In this document: piece by piece, positions 6,629-9,896 of the stretch
Numbering within the stretch: position 1 is the first letter of the stretch
Layout: the number at the start of each line of letters is the position of its first letter
Assembly (NCBI GenBank): GCA_013824045.1
Contig: PNND01000261.1
Location: forward strand, 1-9,896
Origin: Rhodobacter sp.
GTDB taxonomy: Bacteria; Pseudomonadota; Alphaproteobacteria; Rhodobacterales; Rhodobacteraceae
DNA length: 9,896 nt
Reading direction: 5' to 3'
Made by a program: the position numbers and the translations under genes
Notes under the pieces: generated by a model
What the model saw: only the letters and a program-made list of their open reading frames with translations
The model's database searches: none
What the model was told of the DNA's origin: nothing

Positions 6629-7735
6629 GTGGCCAATCCCTCCCTTCTCATCCTCGCCGGCGATGGCATCGGCCCCGAAGTCATGGCCGAGGTAAAAAAG
6701 ATCATCGGCTGGTTCGGCGCCAAGCGCGGCGTCCACTTTGATGTCAGCGAAGACCTCGTCGGCGGCTGCGCCTATGACAAGCACGGTACCCCCTTGCATG
6801 ATGACACCATGGCCAAGGCGCAGGCCGTCGATGCAGTACTGCTGGGTGCCGTGGGCGGCCCGCAATATGACAACCTCGATTTCAGCGTGAAACCCGAACG
6901 CGGCCTGCTGCGCCTGCGCAAGGAGATGGACCTGTTCTCGAACCTGCGCCCCGCCCAGTGCTTTGACGCGCTGGCCGATTTCTCGTCACTCAAGCGGGAT
7001 GTGGTGGCAGGCCTCGATATCGTCATCGTCCGCGAACTCACCTCGGGCGTCTATTTCGGCGAACCGCGCGGCATCTTCACCGAAGGCAACGAGCGTGTGG
7101 GGATCAACACCCAGCGCTACACGGAATCTGAAATCGCCCGCGTGGCGCGGTCTGCCTTCGAACTCGCACGCCGCCGCAACAACAAGGTCTGCTCGATGGA
7201 GAAGGCCAATGTCATGGAATCCGGCATTCTGTGGCGTCAGGTCGTGCAGGAAGTGCATGACAAGGAATACCCCGATGTCGCGCTGACCCATATGTATGCC
7301 GACAACGGCGCGATGCAGCTCTGTCGCTGGCCCAAGCAGTTTGACGTCATCGTCACCGACAACCTGTTCGGCGATGTACTGTCCGACATGGCCGCCATGC
7401 TGACCGGCAGCCTCGGCATGCTGCCCTCGGCCAGCCTTGGCCTGCCGATGGCCAATGGCCGCCCCAAGGCGCTCTATGAACCCGTCCACGGCTCGGCCCC
7501 CGACATCGCCGGTCAGGGCAAGGCCAACCCGATTGCCTGCATCCTCTCCTTCGCCATGGCGCTGCGCTATTCCTTCGACATGGGCGACGATGCCACCCGC
7601 GTCGAAAAGGCCGTGGAAAAGGTGCTGGCCGATGGTGTCCGCACCGCCGATCTGATGGGCCCCGAAGGCGGCGTGCCCGTCTCGACCAGCCAGATGGGCG
7701 ATGCCGTCATCGCTGCGCTGGACGCCAGCCTCTGA
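6629..7735 (+). CDS. leuB: 3-isopropylmalate dehydrogenase
   Basis: LeuB is the cytoplasmic NAD+-dependent enzyme that oxidises and decarboxylates 3-isopropylmalate to 2-oxoisocaproate, the step before final transamination to leucine. The 368-residue length is normal. Motifs are AGDGIGPEV (10-18), substrate-binding R97, R107 and R135, catalytic Y142 and K192 ([10 protein letters not shown]), metal ligands D225, D249 and D253 ([11 protein letters not shown]), and the NAD-site block [15 protein letters not shown] (287-301). The start is GTG 6629, with AGGAG at 6617-6621 seven bases upstream; the open frame extends to 6608 but without support. It is separated from leuCD by about 4.4 kb of other genes, two of them on the opposite strand. 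It must therefore have its own promoter in 6415-6628, where no clear one is seen. The EamA gene starts 51 bases downstream. Confidence 0.98.
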   Translation: MANPSLLILAGDGIGPEVMAEVKKIIGWFGAKRGVHFDVSEDLVGGCAYDKHGTPLHDDTMAKAQAVDAVLLGAVGGPQYDNLDFSVKPERGLLRLRKEMDLFSNLRPAQCFDALADFSSLKRDVVAGLDIVIVRELTSGVYFGEPRGIFTEGNERVGINTQRYTESEIARVARSAFELARRRNNKVCSMEKANVMESGILWRQVVQEVHDKEYPDVALTHMYADNGAMQLCRWPKQFDVIVTDNLFGDVLSDMAAMLTGSLGMLPSASLGLPMANGRPKALYEPVHGSAPDIAGQGKANPIACILSFAMALRYSFDMGDDATRVEKAVEKVLADGVRTADLMGPEGGVPVSTSQMGDAVIAALDASL

Positions 7736-7741
7736 CCCTGC

Positions 7742-7762
7742 GGCGGCGCATCCTGCGCCGCC
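7742..7762 (+). terminator. Stem-loop after leuB (no T-run)
   Basis: GGCGGCGCA (7742-7750) pairs perfectly with TGCGCCGCC (7754-7762) around the three-base loop TCC, six bases after the leuB stop. It lacks a trailing T-run, so it may be a weak terminator, an mRNA-stabilising hairpin, or a processing boundary between leuB and the transporter gene. Confidence 0.45.
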
Positions 7763-7786
7763 CACCCACCCTGCGGATGGTTCAGT

Positions 7787-8674
7787 ATGGCGCTTTCCCC
7801 CACTCTGTCAGGCGCCGGGCTGGGATTGCTGGCCTTCGGGGCCTATGCCACCTATGACATCTCGGCCAAACTGCTGGGGGCCACCTACCACCCCCTGCAA
7901 GTCATCTTTGCCGCTGGTGCGCTGACCCTGCCGCTTCTTGGCGCATACATCCTGTACACCGGCAGCGCCCGCCGCCTCCGGCCCACCCGACCCGGCCTGA
8001 TGGCGCTGCGCTGCGCGACGACAGTGGTGAATTTCATCGCTGGAGTCTCGGCCTTCACCATGCTTCCTCTGGCCGAGGCTTATGTGATCTTCTTCACAAT
8101 GCCTCTGTTCATCGCACTGCTGGCAGTGCCCATCTTGGGCGAACGCTTCGATCCCGTCCGTGGCTTGGCGGTCCTTCTGGGTCTGGCGGGCGTGATCGTC
8201 GCGCTCGACCCTGTCGCCACGCCCCTTGGCCTTGGCCATGCGCTGGCCCTGACCGGCGCGCTGGTGGGCGCGATGAACTATGTGCTGATCCGCAAGACCG
8301 GGTCGGTGGAAAACACCGCCGTCATGCTGCTTTGGCCGCAGATCGTGCTCTTTGCCATAGTGGCCGCCGCCATGCCTTGGGTCTACCGTCCCATGCCTGC
8401 TGCTGACCTCGGTATCTCGGCGCTGATGGCTGTGGTTCTAATGATCGGCATGGTCGCCGTGGTCGAAGCCTATCGCCGCGCCGCCGCCATTGTCGTAGCC
8501 CCGATGCAGTATTCCCAAATCCTCTGGGCTGCCATCTTCGGAAGCCTGCTGTTCGGCGAAGCCTTCGGCACCCGCACCCTGATCGGCAGCCTTCTGATCG
8601 CCGTGGCGGGCATCATCGTGGTCGCGCGCCAAGACAAGGCCACCGCCGTTCCGCCGCCCACAGTCCCCACCTGA
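7787..8674 (+). CDS. EamA/DMT-family membrane transporter (first of a tandem pair)
   Basis: A 295-residue inner-membrane protein with about ten hydrophobic helices in two EamA halves, the normal architecture of the drug/metabolite transporter superfamily. The first half ends with LPLAEAYVIFFTMPLFIALL (93-112) then PILGERF; the second contains APMQYSQILWAAIFGSLLFGE (about 238-258). These are the paired conserved spots of the family. The substrate cannot be read from sequence; members export amino acids, metabolites or other small molecules. ATG 7787 is supported by GGATGG at 7775-7780. It lies 51 bases after leuB, beyond a T-less hairpin, so it may be partly co-transcribed with leuB. A link to branched-chain amino acid export is possible but only suggested by position. 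It is closely paralogous to the next gene. Confidence 0.9.
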   Translation: MALSPTLSGAGLGLLAFGAYATYDISAKLLGATYHPLQVIFAAGALTLPLLGAYILYTGSARRLRPTRPGLMALRCATTVVNFIAGVSAFTMLPLAEAYVIFFTMPLFIALLAVPILGERFDPVRGLAVLLGLAGVIVALDPVATPLGLGHALALTGALVGAMNYVLIRKTGSVENTAVMLLWPQIVLFAIVAAAMPWVYRPMPAADLGISALMAVVLMIGMVAVVEAYRRAAAIVVAPMQYSQILWAAIFGSLLFGEAFGTRTLIGSLLIAVAGIIVVARQDKATAVPPPTVPT

Positions 8675-8783
8675 CCACCCATCCCGGCTTGCACCCGTCG
8701 CCACTTCGGGCGACACTGGCGGCACCTTTCTCCCCAGCCCGTTTCGCCCCCGCGCCCACCCGCGACCCCAAGGATTCTGCCCC

Positions 8784-9746
8784 ATGTCCCCCAATCTGCG
8801 CGGCGCGCTTCTCTCGCTCGCGGCCTTCGGCATCTACGCCACACATGATGTGGTCGTGAAGTTTCTGGGCAGCGATTACTCTGCCGTGCAGATCATCTTC
8901 TTCTCAGGCCTGCTCAGCTTTCCCTTGGTGACGGTCATGCTGCTGGGCGACAAGCGCGACGGAAACCTCGTCCCCCGCCACCCTTGGTGGAGCCTTGCCC
9001 GTGCCGTCTCGGCGGTGCTGACCGGGGTCGCTGGCTTCTTCGCCTTTTCGCAACTGCCCATGGCGCAGGCCTATGCCATCTTTTTCGCCATGCCGCTTCT
9101 GATCACGCTCATGGCGATCCCGATGCTGGGCGAAAAGGTCGGTCTGCGCCGCGGCCTTGCCGTGGTGGTGGGCCTGATCGGTGTGCTCGTCGTCCTACGT
9201 CCGGGCGAGGCAGACCTTGGCCTTGGCCACCTTGCCGCCCTGTCTGCCGCCGTGACAGGTGCGCTCACCTCGGTCATTGTGCGCAAGATCGGCACCGATG
9301 AACGCTCGGCCGTGCTGATGATGTTCCCCATGCTGGGCAACGTGCTGGCGATGGGGGCCGTCCTGCCCTTTGTCTATGTCCCCATGCCGGTGGCCCATCT
9401 GGGCCTGATGGGCATCATCGCGCTTTTCGGCTTTGTCGCGGGCCTTCTGGTGATCAAGGCCTATCGCACCGCCCCCGCCATCATCGTCGCCCCCATGCAG
9501 TATTCCCAGATCCTCTGGGCGGCCTTCTTCGGCTCGGTCCTGTTCGATGAAACGGTCGATCTCTACACAGCCATCGGCAGCGCCATCATCATCGCCTCGG
9601 GCATCTACATCGTCTTGCGCGAAGGCACGCCCAGCGTATCCGAAAACCGCCCCGTGCTGGCCACCAAAAGCCGCCCCGAAACCGGTGCCATGCCCCGCGT
9701 CAGCGTGATGATGCAACGCATGGGCATCCCCGAACGGCAGGATTGA
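8784..9746 (+). CDS. EamA/DMT-family membrane transporter (second of a tandem pair)
   Basis: A 320-residue inner-membrane protein with about ten helices and two EamA repeats, paralogous to the preceding gene along its whole membrane region. Compare LPMAQAYAIFFAMPLLITLM (91-110) and APMQYSQILWAAFFGSVLFDE (about 236-256) with the same blocks next door. It differs by a hydrophilic tail of about 40 residues (281-320), predicted cytoplasmic, ending MGIPERQD, which the neighbour lacks. ATG 8784 has AAGGA at 8770-8774, nine bases upstream. A 109-base gap separates the two genes; it holds a six-base-pair hairpin at 8697-8714 without a T-run. Substrate is unknown. The tail could bind a partner or simply be unstructured. 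Confidence 0.9.
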   Translation: MSPNLRGALLSLAAFGIYATHDVVVKFLGSDYSAVQIIFFSGLLSFPLVTVMLLGDKRDGNLVPRHPWWSLARAVSAVLTGVAGFFAFSQLPMAQAYAIFFAMPLLITLMAIPMLGEKVGLRRGLAVVVGLIGVLVVLRPGEADLGLGHLAALSAAVTGALTSVIVRKIGTDERSAVLMMFPMLGNVLAMGAVLPFVYVPMPVAHLGLMGIIALFGFVAGLLVIKAYRTAPAIIVAPMQYSQILWAAFFGSVLFDETVDLYTAIGSAIIIASGIYIVLREGTPSVSENRPVLATKSRPETGAMPRVSVMMQRMGIPERQD

Positions 9747-9774
9747 TTCCGTCCGGCTTCGCGAACCATGCCCC

Positions 9775-9802
9775 CTTGCAAACGCCGCCGCAGGGCTGTA
9801 AC
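9775..9802 (+). promoter_or_regulatory. Possible promoter of tRNA-Pro
   Basis: CTTGCA (9775-9780) and TGTAAC (9797-9802) are 16 bases apart, 14 bases before the tRNA. The spacing and distance fit a stable-RNA promoter, but both boxes are imperfect matches to the sigma70 consensus. Confidence 0.3.
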
Positions 9803-9816
9803 CCACCCGCAATGGT

Positions 9817-9893
9817 CGGAGCGTAGCGCAGTCTGGTAGCGCACCTGCTTCGGGAGCAGGGGGTCGGAGGTTCGAATCCTCTCGCTCCGACCA
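9817..9893 (+). tRNA. tRNA-Pro, anticodon CGG
   Basis: A full cloverleaf of 77 bases can be drawn. The acceptor CGGAGCG (9817-9823) pairs with CGCTCCG (9883-9889), with A as discriminator and CCA encoded. The D-arm GCGC/GCGC carries CTGGTA. The anticodon stem CCTGC/GCAGG surrounds the loop TTCGGGA, with CGG at 9851-9853. The T-arm contains GGTTCGAATCC. The C1-G72 pair is the bacterial proline identity feature. It reads the proline codon CCG, which is common in this G+C-rich genome. Confidence 0.97.
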
Positions 9894-9896
9894 AAA

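Noticed and set aside
8697..8714. Hairpin GTCGCC/GGCGAC between the two transporter genes
   Set aside because: Only six base pairs and no T-run; too weak to call a terminator.
9700..9894. Minus-strand open frame across the tRNA, starting MVGARGFEPPTPCSRSR
   Set aside because: This is the well-known spurious translation of the antisense of a tRNA gene, not a protein.

Overview
The window reads as the chromosome of a high-G+C alphaproteobacterium, most likely a member of the Rhodobacterales/Rhodobacteraceae. This rests on the protein style of LeuC, LeuD and LeuB, the strong C/G bias at third codon positions, and the character of the accessory genes. Genus cannot be fixed by eye. The core is a leucine-biosynthesis locus (leuC, leuD, leuB; no leuA here), interrupted by accessory genes and followed by two transporters and a tRNA.

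Layout. 1-136: the last 44 codons of an unrecognised gene. 202-2225: leuC and leuD, overlapping by one base, closed by an intrinsic terminator at 2279-2303. 2304-2511: about 200 non-coding bases with no convincing promoter. 2512-4427: a polytopic membrane protein of unknown function, then an exported endonuclease/exonuclease/phosphatase-fold (EEP) protein. 4376-6414, minus strand: two paralogous four-helix membrane proteins, each with a C-terminal LytTR DNA-binding domain, coupled by an ATGA overlap. 6415-6628: an A+T-richer divergent region with a candidate lytTR promoter, two palindromes and the leuB leader. 6629-7735: leuB. 7787-9746: two tandem paralogous 10-helix EamA/DMT transporters. 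9817-9893: tRNA-Pro(CGG). No gene-free stretch exceeds 300 bases.

How the genes work together. LeuCD isomerises 2-isopropylmalate to 3-isopropylmalate, and LeuB oxidatively decarboxylates the latter to 2-oxoisocaproate. The membrane protein and EEP enzyme look like one transcription unit, but their substrate is unknown. The LytTR pair probably forms a small membrane-tethered regulatory system. Its targets cannot be read from the sequence, though its own promoter region shared with leuB is the first place to look. The transporters may ride on leuB transcription, but no substrate can be assigned.

The most unusual part is the LytTR pair inside the leucine locus: its operator-like divergent region, its lower G+C patches, and its convergent overlap with the EEP gene. 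No CRISPR array, insertion sequence, integrase or phage gene was seen.
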